Positions 12,392 to 22,158 of a DNA stretch of 64,000 bases are shown here, piece by piece (the stretch's first letter is position 1; every line of letters begins with the position of its first letter). This DNA is from Thuidium tamariscinum (taxonomy: Eukaryota; Streptophyta; Bryopsida; Hypnales; Thuidiaceae), in the NCBI GenBank assembly GCA_947034885.2, contig OX344751.2, forward strand, positions 43,677,082 through 43,741,081, read 5' to 3'. The notes beneath the pieces were generated by a model, which saw only the letters and a list, made by a program, of their open reading frames with translations, did not search any database and had not been told where the DNA came from. The position numbers and the translations under genes are program-made.

Positions 12392-12668
12392 TAAGGTAGG
12401 TACATCCAAAAGCGCCACTTATTCATACTGAGCCTACTTCCTGCTATTAATTAGTTCAAATTTTTATGTAGTCTTGTTGGCAAGTGAAAGCATGTTCCAA
12501 CACACCAAGGAATGTAGGATTTGGATACCATATGCAAAAGTTATTAACAGTTAAAGTCTGTTTCTGAAAGCACCATCTACAGTCTGAGAACATGACTGAT
12601 TTCGAAAATGTATGTGCACTGTAGATGGCGCTTTTAGGAACAGGGCGCTTTTGGGTGTACCTACCTTA
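12392..12668. mobile_element. AGGTAGGT-family MITE, copy 2
   Basis: Ends TA-AGGTAGGTACATCC and (reversed) TA-AGGTAGGTACACCC. Same internal stem, GCACCATCTACAGT with ACTGTAGATGGCGC. Very similar to the copy at 10.3 kb, so comparatively recent. Confidence 0.8.
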
Positions 12669-13483
12669 AGGTACGTAGAACCGATCACTTAAGCAATTAT
12701 AGAACAGATCATGAGGAATATGAGGCTGGGAGAGAATTTTGTATCGAAGGTTTCAATGTGATGATCAAAGTCCAAAACTAGAAATGAAGCCAAACTGGCC
12801 ATCACTCATCAGATATCACCTGTTGTACAATACATCCACTAAGTTTCTAAGTCACATCCAGTACAGTACATCCAGTAAGTCACTGTGCAGCAGTGATCCC
12901 AGAAACATTTCTGCAAAATTTGACATGGGAGCTATGACCATGGCCTGACTTGGAGATACTCTGGCCACAGAAATTTTGGTTGGTGGAACTGTGAAGATAA
13001 TGGTAATTTGGAAGTGTGGTTTTTTGCCTACTTTTTTTTTTCTCAGTAGAAAAAACTTTGCTACATGTATAAATTCCTCTTGCAAGGCTGAATACTAATT
13101 CTGGATTTTGATTTTTGTTAAGTTGCTCTCAAAAATATATTGAGTAAAAGGCAAGAACTAATCTACCATATTCTTTTGGGCCAAGTTGCTCACAAAATAC
13201 AGTTAAGTAAAAAGCATGCACTACTATTCCATTTTTTTTGTGGCTATGTTGCTATAAAAGGAGTCTATTTTGTGATGCAACTTCAGAATATCCCAATTGC
13301 AATACCAATACAAAATGAATCAATAATACAAACTGAATCAATACCAATACAAACTGAATCACTAAGAGATCCCAAATGCAATACCATACAAAATGAATAA
13401 ATTGCTTGAATTGATTGAAGTATAGTTTTATAAAAGTCCAATAACATTGTTACATGTCTTCAAAATCTGCTTCACTACACACT
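12669..13483. other. Non-coding DNA with a short degenerate tandem repeat
   Basis: About 13,300-13,400 holds repeated units around AATACAAACTGAATCA. The segment near 12,780-12,840 resembles sequence flanking the MITE at 41.1 kb. No gene seen. Confidence 0.5.
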
Positions 13484-13550
13484 AAAAAAACTTAACATCC
13501 ACTAACCAGGGAATTGAACCCTGTGAACTACCCATTTTGCAGTGTTAGTG
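13484..13550 (-). ncRNA. tRNA-like minihelix with a Pol III B-box and T-run terminator
   Basis: On the minus strand CACTAAC (13,544-13,550) pairs with GTTAGTG (13,500-13,506). Between them CAGGG-TTCAATT-CCCTG forms a perfect T-arm whose 3' strand is directly followed by the acceptor-like strand, exactly as in a tRNA. GGTTCAATTCC fits the Pol III B-box. A run of seven Ts (13,484-13,490) lies downstream as a possible terminator. Only about 20 nt separate the 5' strand from the T-arm, so D and anticodon arms are missing: this is not a functional tRNA. It may be a decayed tRNA-derived SINE head or a coincidence. Confidence 0.4.
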
Positions 13551-13599
13551 AGTTGCACATCACAAAACAAACAACACACATTAGAGGGTTAGTGTAAAA

Positions 13600-13900
13600 A
13601 TAAGAACGCCAAACTCCAGCTCCGGATTCAATTCTTCCCACAGCGCTGTCTTCACGCAGAACCAGCCCCGCACATCACCCGCCTTCCCGCAACAGCAGAC
13701 TCCGTCAGTCTGCCAACAACAACAAGCTCCAGTTGCCCACGACCCCAAACAGCACGAAACAGGGACCCAAATCGGAGAGCCCAGACACCCTCGAACACCA
13801 AGCTCTACAACCCCAACAGCACGAAGCAGGACCCAAATCAGAGAAGCCCATACAGCAAGGTCCACTATCTCTGGAGTAAAAGTAAACTTGAGTTGCAAGT
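13600..13900. repeat. Locally GC-rich segment with a two-copy tandem motif
   Basis: About 13,743-13,783 and 13,811-13,850 are near-identical units containing ACAGCACGAA and GACCCAAATC. The segment is much richer in C and G than its neighbours and lies just downstream of the transposase pseudogene's end. The 105-codon minus frame across it has no family resemblance. Confidence 0.5.
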
Positions 13901-13981
13901 CGGGCCTAATCTCATGAAAACTAAGGGATCAAATTTCCAATATAGAAATTGAGGATATTATTTAATTCTCACTACTCTACT

Positions 13982-14349
13982 TCACGCATCCCCTTGTCTA
14001 CCAACCTTCACTGCACTTTTCCAAGACTGAATAGCTTCCATATAAGGAAAATTGTCAAGAGATAAGTAGTTTTGACCAAACATCTGCACAACAAGGGGTA
14101 AGTGTTTCCCTAATCAGTTTCTTTAACATGATTTGAGAAATTTGAGATTAGAAAAACATCTCTCATCCTCCACAGAGCCAAGAACCATACAACATCCTAT
14201 ATCAGCCAATTTGAAATACTCTGAAATCAACTTCCGCAAATGCAATGACTGATCTAGTTTTTTCCACAACTTAATGACAGGATTTATGTGAAAAGGAGGC
14301 CCACAAGCAGCTTATGCATTGGACCTCATGGTGATCTTGAACAAGTGTT
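13982..14349 (-). pseudogene. Transposase pseudogene, C-terminal part beyond the insertion
   Basis: Contains KLWKKLDQSLHLRKLISEY, LGSVEDERCFSNL (the hAT C-terminal dimerisation signature) and FPYMEAIQSWKSAV before a stop at 13,982-13,984. Two in-frame stops follow FLKSC, and an upstream frameshift separates it from the preceding segment. The order and spacing match the family, so this is the same gene resumed after the insertion. Confidence 0.75.
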
Positions 14350-15420
14350 GGGTCGTTGCAAGAAACACTTACCGGTTTTGGCTCAAAATGGCTCAAAATC
14401 AATGAGTCCTGTGAGTCCTACGACCCTTTGAAATAAATTTTTTTTAAATTAAAAAAAATATGGATAATTTGAAGAGCAATGAGAATATTATGTCTCTTGA
14501 AATTCAGACCTAAGAAATTTTTTCTCTAAATGTTATAAACAATGAAAAATACAATGAAAATAGCTCTTTTTTCACTAATTTGGTAAAAATAGTAAAAAAA
14601 TTCAAAATATGAAAATGAAAAATCATTTTTTTCTTCAAGTAAAGGTCTTTCTTTTCCAACAAATTTCATCCATAAGAGGATTTTCAGCTCCTGTACAAGA
14701 CTGCGAGTTCCCAAACGTTGGGAACGCATTGGGAATTCTGGGAACGCGATGCTGATGTGGTCGAGCGACTGCCATGTCAGAAAATAATAATTTTTTATTA
14801 ATTTTAATTAAATATTAAATATTTTTTAAATATTTTTTTGAATCATTTTTTTTCTCTTTAATACATTCTGAAGTTTTTTGAAAAAAAAAATTTTAATTTT
14901 TAATTTTCAAAATTCAAAAATTCAGACCAGCAGGGTGCTGGTCTGTAGCAGTGGGAACAATTTTGGGGAACACCCCTGAAACGGTCTCCTGGGGGACCAG
15001 AAATCCTCTTATGTTTGGAAAAAATAAATTCTATTTTCTACGCTTGCGCAAAGTCAGCCACTTTGACGACATGTGGAAGTTGGACAGTTTAATATTTTGA
15101 AAAATACTTTTTAGGGATTGTGTAACTATACTATAGATCTAAGTATGCCAATTTTCAGCTCAAAATTTGCATTTTGGGGTCAAAAATAGGACTAAAACCC
15201 CCCAAAATGGCCAAGGTAGACAGCCAATCGGGGGCAGTTTAAAAATAGTAAACTAATTTTTAAAAAATTGAAAAAATTACACAACATATAAAACTTTTTT
15301 GTGAACCTTCATTCCAAATTTCAAGTTGATAGGGCAAACGATGCAAAAGTTATGAGCAAAAAACTACCTGTTGGAGGTCAAGGGGACAAAAAATAGGACA
15401 AGTGTTTCTTGCAATCACCC
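14350..15420. mobile_element. GGGT-family element, copy 2, inserted in the transposase gene
   Basis: Ends GGGTCGTTGCAAGAAACACT and (reversed) GGGTGATTGCAAGAAACACT. The flanks are TGTT (14,346-14,349) and TGCT (15,421-15,424), a 4-bp duplication with one mismatch. The length exceeds 1 kb only because a second element (14,671-15,013) sits inside it. Closest relative in the window: 49,493-50,230, in inverted orientation. Confidence 0.8.
14671..15013. mobile_element. CATTAG-family MITE, copy 1, nested
   Basis: Ends CATAAGAGGATTTTCAGCTC and (reversed) CATAAGAGGATTTCTGGTCC. The host element is uninterrupted in its relative at 49.9 kb, where TTTCATC runs directly into TTTGG. Here the same two words flank the insert with nothing duplicated. 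Interior: AT-rich centre with G/C-rich ends containing GGGAAC motifs, as in copies at 44.7, 45.2 and 54.7 kb. Confidence 0.8.
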
Positions 15421-15677
15421 TGCTGTTGGTTGTCCAAGTTGGACGCAGAAAGCATTTCGGGAGCTGTGTAAGGATTCTCAGAGCCAGAAACGGGTTGCCC
15501 CTTACTTACAGCCTTTGGAATTGCAAAAAATTCCTTTAGGATTGCCAAGTGATGGCTGAAACTCTCCTCAACACCATCTTGGCGCCAATATTGGGGATAT
15601 ATAATCCCAAAAGCATCCAGCAGAGATTGCTGTAGAAACCTGCGGTCAAGCTCAGCAATCAAAGACTGGGCGATCTC
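15421..15677 (-). pseudogene. Transposase pseudogene, second exon (5' part)
   Basis: Encodes AQSLIAELDRRF and DAFGIIYPQYWRQDG followed by HLAILKEFF, a segment typical of the late part of ZNF862/DUF4371-type transposases. The frame is open until the insertion point at 15,420/15,421, where the GGGT-family element begins and replaces the expected continuation. Confidence 0.7.
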
Positions 15678-16257
15678 TGCACAGTAAAGACCAACATGTG
15701 AGAAACAATGTCATCAAAGACAGAAAGCACATGACATTGAAGCAAAGGGAGTTCTTGGTTGCATCATTCCCACCCTCAAGTTTACAAAGCACTTGTTATG
15801 ACTGAAACAGACCAAGGGCCCCAAAAATTTTCTAAAAAAAAAAATGGGAGTTATTGCATCAGTCCCGCCTCCGCAAAGAACCTGCTGCAATACAAATGGA
15901 CTGAACTAGCCAACGAATTTGCAAAACAAAAAAAATGGGTTTAGGTGTATCGATCCCACCTGCAGCGCACAAGAACTGAAACAACAAACAAGAATTGAAC
16001 AATTGAAGCTACAGGAACTGAAACAACAAACACATGTCCAAAATAACCCCAACAATAAAAAATGGGTTTTTGTAATCGTCTCCAACCCTGGTTCACTTAA
16101 AACTTGTAGTTGGAAGAGACAATATAGAAGCAAAAACGATTTCCACAAATGAAGGCATAATTTCGAAACTGAACTTACAAGCAAAGGCAATACAAGAAAT
16201 GCCATATACAAAACAATGACATTATACACAAAACCAGAAAGGGAATCGAAGAATTAC
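15678..16257 (-). other. Putative intron of the transposase pseudogene, with a three-copy motif
   Basis: Donor CAG|GTAATT at the high-coordinate end and acceptor TGTGCAG|AGATC at 15,678. Inside, an A-run followed by ATGGG and then a short pyrimidine-rich segment occurs three times (about 15,834, 15,927 and 16,055), and the phrase GAACTGAAACAACAAACA occurs twice (about 15,971 and 16,015). Intron status is inferred from the splice sites and from the protein continuing on both sides. Confidence 0.6.
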
Positions 16258-18195
16258 CTGAAAATTGTCATTCAACATTCTCTTGCGCCCTGTTGTACTG
16301 CTCTTGGGTGACATAGAGATGTGCCCCTGTCAACTTGTCATGGCACCTTGCAAATATTTGGGCATACTGAAAGTTGAAAAGCAAATGGCAGATGCCACTG
16401 TCACTAGCCAAAGGCCGCCATAGCAAAGGAATGTCTGAACTAGACAAAGAAACTAAGTCACAGTAACAAGGAAAATCCACTTTGTCAAAAGTAGTGGATG
16501 CTTCCACAAACATCCGAGACAGTTCAACTTGGCAAAGCTTCAAGGCTTGCATATAATCACCAATGAAGATATCACGACATCACGTGCTTGTGACAACTTT
16601 ATCAATGAGTGCACAACATTTACCAAAGGGATAAAGCATGTTAGAGATAGAAACAGCTCAATATCAGAGAGGAGATCAAAATTATCAGCAGCCCCCTGTA
16701 TAGGCTTTGATCCAGGGCCAGAGGTCATGTCAGCGCCCATTTTGACCAACAGGGTGCGGTACTCAGACAAGATTCTAGCGGCAGGACTCCGCATTGAAAT
16801 CCACTTGGTTTCTACGTTTCGGAGCATTTTATTGCCCTTAGTTTCCATGAGATCAGCTAGTCTATGCAACTCAGCGTGGCATTTGTTACTCCGACAGAAA
16901 TAACTGTAGATTGACTAGAAGAGGCCCTCAAGCCGTAAGACCATAGGAAATTTAGAGATAGTCTCCACAACAAGATTCAAACGGTGACTGACACAACTTG
17001 CTCCTATGAGAAATGGTACCCATTTCTCTCTGATCTGGGTTGTCACTCCCGTTTTTGGCCCCTAGAATGTGCTCACACCATCGGCTCCAAAACAAATCAA
17101 CTTCCTAGAAATTTCCTCACGAGTTAATCCTCCCTCATTCAACAATCCATCCATGATAAGATCTGTCAAATGATCTGTCGTTCCACTCTCAGAGACGCAA
17201 GACAGCAACAAAAGATGTGGGATGCACTCCCATGAAGACATTGCATACACATGAATCCCCAACCAGGAGGTCCCATCGACGGCAGTTACCTCATCGGCAC
17301 TCAACGAAATGAAACTAGTAGACTGCACAATCGATTTCAAGGCAGACATCACAGACAAGTGAAGATGCTCGTTCATTTCCCAACCAATTGTCTCACTCCA
17401 GTGCTTATGGGGAAGATTTTTTACCTTGAGTTGTTTGAGCAAATTCTCTTGCCGTTCATAATCGCACATAGGGCGACCGTGTATCAAAATGTGGAGTAAA
17501 GTACAGAATTGAACCTGTTTTCTCTTGTACCCACCCTCCAGGCCTCCTTGGAGTTGATCGGCCACCGTCGCTCTCTTCTGTCCCGCCTAGAGCTTCACGA
17601 ACTGGAGGTGCTGGCAGTCGCTCTTGACAAAAACGTCACCTTTCTTGAGATGCGCAAAAGGAACGCCGTCCTCTCAACAAACCTGCTTACCCTCGTGCTT
17701 TTCCAGATCATCAACCTTTGGAACCAGCAACTTGCACCTCCTCAAAATGGAAGTGCGGCTGTGACAGATGACACCCGTAATGTCGCCCTCCGCGTTAAAC
17801 TCGCCCTCAGCCTAGGCGAATTTGCACGCCCAAACCTCTTGCCACCTTCGCGTGATAGTTCTAGATGCAGTTTTTGTGCGTTTCCGCCTGGTCGTAGCAG
17901 CCTCTACTGGTCTTTTGGCCAATTGGTGACCATCGCAATCACTCCCAAGATTGATGATCGGAGAGACAACGGTCACATCAGAACCCAAGAGCTTAAGTGC
18001 CGCAGGATCAGAAACAAGCTGCGAGAAGCGCGTCTGCATAACGTGGATGATCTCCACCTCCACCTCTGCGCCAAGGCCTCCGTCTTCGCCCAACGCCGTG
18101 TTCGGGACCAAGTATTTGCCCACTCCGTTGACGTTTTGGCTCGATTCAAACGTCTTTACTTGAAAATTTTCGGGCAATTTCAAGCGCAGTGCCAT
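16258..18195 (-). pseudogene. Transposase pseudogene, first large exon
   Basis: Carries the zinc finger and most of the RNase-H-like core. The start at 18,195 (MALRLKLPENF) is the first ATG in frame after a possible acceptor (GGGGTGCAG), so an upstream exon cannot be excluded. The exon ends at a CAG|GTAATT donor (16,257/16,258). Just before the donor a TGA interrupts the frame. After removal of the intron the frame would run QFS-E-IAQSL across the junction. A 319-codon open frame on the opposite strand (17,509-18,468) is a shadow of this exon. Confidence 0.75.
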
Positions 18196-19429
18196 CCTAC
18201 ACAAGGCTACGATCCTGCACCCCAACCACCTAAAGCCCAGAACATCCAAAACAACGTGCACAGAAAAGAAATTGACAGGAACAATACAAAAACCACCGAT
18301 CTGGAAACAATGGCTGCAATCCAACACCAAAACCTCAACACCCCAAGCCCACAAGGTTGCAGTCCTACACACATCAACACCCAGAGACCACCGTCAGCCA
18401 AGGAAGCACAGCAAAAAAAAATAGAAACAAAAACAAATGCAAGAGGGCAATTACCAATACAAATATAGAGGGAATTGCAAACCAGAGGCTTTGACCACGA
18501 TCGCCAAAGAGCAAATTCACATGCACAACTCCAGCACTGATTGCAGAATACCAATTCTCAATTGCACAGCTATGGAAGACACACACAGAGAAGAAAACCA
18601 ACAGCACAAAATCAAGCGTGGTGAAGAAGAAACGAACACCCATTTTATGTCGGATCATGGCACCGTTTGATTGCCTCAACGCGCCTCCTATTCCAGACTG
18701 TTGTTAATGCAAGAGTTAGGGACCCAGAGGAACTAATCCCCAAACTGTCTAAGAATTTGACAACAGGAAGGAAGTAGCATTGGTGCGATGGCGCTTGAAG
18801 ATTCAAGAAAATGCATAGTTTCAAATGGAGGAGCGAGTGAGCAACATGGCAGCTTTCCCAGCCAAGGAGAGAAACAAATTTTGAAGCACAACGTTATTAT
18901 GGAAGGATCCAAGGATTGCATTGAATGTAGGAATTAATGTGCGCAAGATGCCAAAGCGCTGCTTTGAGAGTCTGAGATGATTGCTACAGTAAATGCTACT
19001 GAGGGGATGCTCAAGGAGAGAGATGAACTATCCCCCCAAAGCAACCCTAAAACCTTCAGGCAAACCCCAGGCTAATTTGGGCCGTCCAATGTCGCAGCGC
19101 TTGCAATCTTCAGCCGTCAGATCTCGAAAGCGTGGGCTAATTGTAGCCGCCAGATGAAGCCGCCCGGCTCCTAGATTGACGCTTCAGATTGCAAGATTGT
19201 GACTGCTTGGGTTTCGGTTAGTAAATCCATGCTACAGGTAGATGCGAAAAATGTACGTAATGGCAAGTTTCTTCGACAACCTTTCGGGATTCTGGCTCAA
19301 AATGTTTCTCAAACCTTGAATTTTCCAATGTACCTGTAGCACCAAGATTTTCTTGGTAAAAATCCTACGAAAATTAGCCAGTTTGGTGATCACTGCTGTG
19401 CAATGTGCATCAGTGAGTTAGTGGATGTA
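18196..19429. other. Upstream region of the transposase pseudogene, no gene resolved
   Basis: Moderately GC-rich up to about 19,250, as expected for an old 5' region; the core-promoter position is not clear. Several open frames on both strands (for example the hydrophobic minus frame 18,374-18,679) lack family features. Confidence 0.45.
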
Positions 19430-19670
19430 CTATATTTTAGAACACTTTTTGGTGATGAGATTTGAAAAAGAAAAACACCAAAATAATGTTTTGTACATTT
19501 CAAAATGCAAGCAATACAAAGGTCTTTTGTGGACTTCTATACCATATAAAATTAACTATTTTAAAAATTCCTTTGGTCAATAGCTACAAGTTTGTTAAGA
19601 AACATCCTCACCAAATTTCACCTCAAAATTTGTTTTTTTTTTGTTCAAAATAGTACTAAAAATCCCTAAA
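19430..19670. mobile_element. Decayed fragment of a GGGT-family element (foldback subfamily)
   Basis: Similar to one arm of the foldback element at 26,320-27,408: a TTTTTGGTGATGAGATTTGA block, then ACCAAAATAATGTTTTGTAC, then AAAATTCCTTTGGTCAATAG. No terminal repeat remains on either side. Confidence 0.5.
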
Positions 19671-21599
19671 TTGAAAATTGTAACAAATTAACTAAATTGA
19701 ATATGAAATATGAAATGAATTTTTATTTATTTTAAAAATAAGGATACCAATTGCAATCAAGATATCTAGAAATTGCTTGGGGAGATTATTATTGTTTTTT
19801 TAGAAAACTACGTAAGTTAAAAGATAGGGTTCATTTAATTAAAAGGGAAATTTTTTTATATAATATGTAGGATTACTATAGGGTCTATGAAATGCTACAC
19901 ACTCTATTATATATAAATTAAGGTGTGTAAAAACATCATGTAGTAGGAAATTTTTATTAATAAGTTAGCCTTGACAAATAGAAGTTGTATAAATTTTTCA
20001 TTGTACAATGAATATAGATGTAGATAGATAATTTCATGTAGATGACAAAAATGGGCACAATCAAGCTTAACAAATATGCAATGAAGGATAATACACTAAA
20101 ATTTTGCCATGATACCAATAGTATACATAATAAAAATTAAATACAAGTATAAGTCATTGACCAAAAGTGCTAGAAATTGCCTCATTTAGCATGAATAGGG
20201 AGTTTATCTTAATTGATTCAACAAACTAAAAAATTTACAAGATGAGAACAAAATTTATAGTCCATTTAACTTAAATCTTTGAAGCAATATATTTCATTAT
20301 ACACAATCATATTGATAGAATGTTTACAAGATGGTTTGAATGGAGATTTTGGAAGTATTTAGAGTTAAACTTCTTCTTATTCTCTAAAGCATGGAGGGTG
20401 TTTTGGAAGAAGAAAAGTCCAAATAGCTAGTTTTAGATGCATTGTTTGGTTTTAAAAAAAATTTAATTGTACAGAAAAATTATTGAACAAGTAAGGCAAT
20501 GTGTAGAAAAACATTTAGCCCATTTGTCTTAGCTTGTAGATTGAAAGATTATAATGTTTGAGGTGAGAATTTTCTTTTATTCCTATAAAACAAGGGCAAT
20601 GAACTTTAAGCCTTCTACGAGTAAAATTTTGTGACCATTCATGAGTATATGATGTTAGATTCATTCATGAAAAATTTCAAAAGCGAAGATGAAATTTAGC
20701 TTATTCTAAATCAATCTACAATAAAAGGAGGTTAAATGCATTGGCAGTACACTAATCATTTTTTGATGTTTCTTGTGCAATGAATAAATTTTTCATTTGA
20801 AATTCAAGTTCAATAAAAAAAATAATTTAATGGAATATGTGAGAATTTTTTTTTAAACTTTGACTTTATAGGTATTAAAATAATAAAACTTGAAGTTAGA
20901 AGAAAATGTTTTTTTATGAAGTTGCCCCAATATAGCTATCAAAGTTTGACTTGTCTTAATGTGATTTGAGAACTAAATTTTTCTTGGACACTGGAATGCC
21001 ATATTTTATTAGTTGCATATAGGCCAAATTTCAAAAGTAGATGAATGTTTTTGCAAAAGATGTACTCGAGATGCCTAAATTTCCCGGCCTACCAAGAGAA
21101 TTTAGGGGAGCATACCTTTGATTTGGATCCCCAATTGGAAAAACTTATATTTTCACTCAAAGACATACATGTTCACATCTTGTGTCAAAATTTTATAAAC
21201 ATCCAACAAAATTCACTTTACAAGAACCTACCTAGATTTTCAATAGACTATTCAATAAACTATTGGACTTAGTTAGAGGTTAAAAACTACCACTTTGTCA
21301 ATGGCACTAGAATTGAATTGATTGTTGTTAGTTTCATGGTGGATATCTTGTATATGTATGTAGTAGAAGGAAAGAAGATTTTGTAAAGAATGGTGGAGGT
21401 AGGAAAAAATTAGACACTTGAAATTTAAATTTAAGATAGCCCTACTTTATAATTGACAAGAATAAATTTACAAAATAAATTTACAAAATCTATAGGGTAC
21501 TCAAAATATGTCCTATATATCTTTTTATGTAAAAATACGGTCATCTTAAATACTAAAATTAAGGTAAATAGCCCCACATCAAACACCCTCTTCACTCAA
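19671..21599. other. AT-rich DNA, nothing recognised
   Basis: No gene or bounded repeat supported. A 75-codon frame at 21,045-21,272 has no family resemblance. Confidence 0.5.
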
Positions 21600-21744
21600 G
21601 TGTATACCTTAAATTACAAGGAGTGATCTCCCCAAGAGAAATAGTTTTTGTTTTTTGCATTGAGTTTATAATTCAAAAGTTAGAGCCTTGTTAAAGAGGT
21701 AAAAAAAAATGCAACAAATAGTACAAGTGTTTCTTGCATTCACC
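21600..21744. mobile_element. Right-end remnant of a GGGT-type element with mixed interior
   Basis: The last bases, AACAAATAGTACAAGTGTTT then CTTGCATTCACC, match the terminus of the foldback element at 26.3 kb. The adjoining interior (AATAGTTTTTGTTTTTTGCA, TTCAAAAGTTA) matches the GATC-type elements near 30.6 and 37.1 kb. The left end is missing. Confidence 0.55.
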
Positions 21745-22158
21745 TTAGTTGGTCTTTTTTTAAATTTATATTAGCTTCTAGCTTCAAGAGTGCGAAATTG
21801 GCATACATTTATAATTAGACATTAAATATTATTATATTACAATATTTTGGAGTTTTTGTTTTGCAACCAAAAATATCAAATGAAATTAATCGATTATGGT
21901 ACATACAAGTAACAACTAATAAATTAGAAAATTAGTATTTTTGACAAACTAAAATAAAGAAATGTAGTAATTTTGACAATCACATAGAGATGTCATGGAC
22001 ATTTTAGACTTCTACTTTCCCAAATGATAGAAGGCACTATATATCTTCCATACCTTGAATAATCTATTCATCAATTATTGAATCCTTCACTATTCTCATA
22101 CAAAAAATTTCCTCATACTTTAGGCTTCTAAAACTAAACTAGTTATAAACAACATCCC

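Larger units (their letters stand above)
13982..18195 (-). pseudogene. hAT-like zinc-finger transposase gene, decayed (DUF4371 / ZNF862-like type)
   Basis: A single ancestral gene can be followed on the minus strand from an ATG at 18,195 to a stop at 13,982. In order it has an N-terminal region, a BED-like zinc finger (CHSRTSILRRCK...KHEGK), a transposase core with GTTDHLTD and KLICFGADG, the segment ETKWISMRSPAARILSEYRT, and after an intron (15,678-16,257) the C-terminal hAT dimerisation region with LGSVEDERCFSNLKFLKS. The first exon keeps one frame for over 1.6 kb, interrupted by in-frame stops at 17,812, 17,674, 17,587, 17,062 and 16,915, then a frameshift near 16,550. A 1.07-kb GGGT-family element splits the C-terminal part. 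Such genes are transposases or domesticated derivatives that cut and paste DNA in the nucleus. This copy cannot make full-length protein. Confidence 0.8.

Noticed and set aside
13500-13550. Annotation as a functional tRNA gene
   Set aside because: The T-arm and acceptor-like pairing are present, but D and anticodon arms cannot be formed in the roughly 20 nt between them.
13581-13898. A 105-codon minus frame rich in Trp, Cys and Gly
   Set aside because: Arises from a GC-rich tandem-like segment read antisense to CAG/CCC-rich repeats; no start context or homology recognised.
17509-18468. A 319-codon open frame on the plus strand
   Set aside because: It is antisense to the transposase exon, whose minus-strand frame carries recognisable zinc-finger and core motifs. 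The plus-strand product has no family features.
18374-18679. A hydrophobic 101-codon minus frame that could look like a membrane protein
   Set aside because: Overlaps other open frames upstream of the transposase and has no conserved features. T-rich sequence readily gives Phe/Leu-rich translations.
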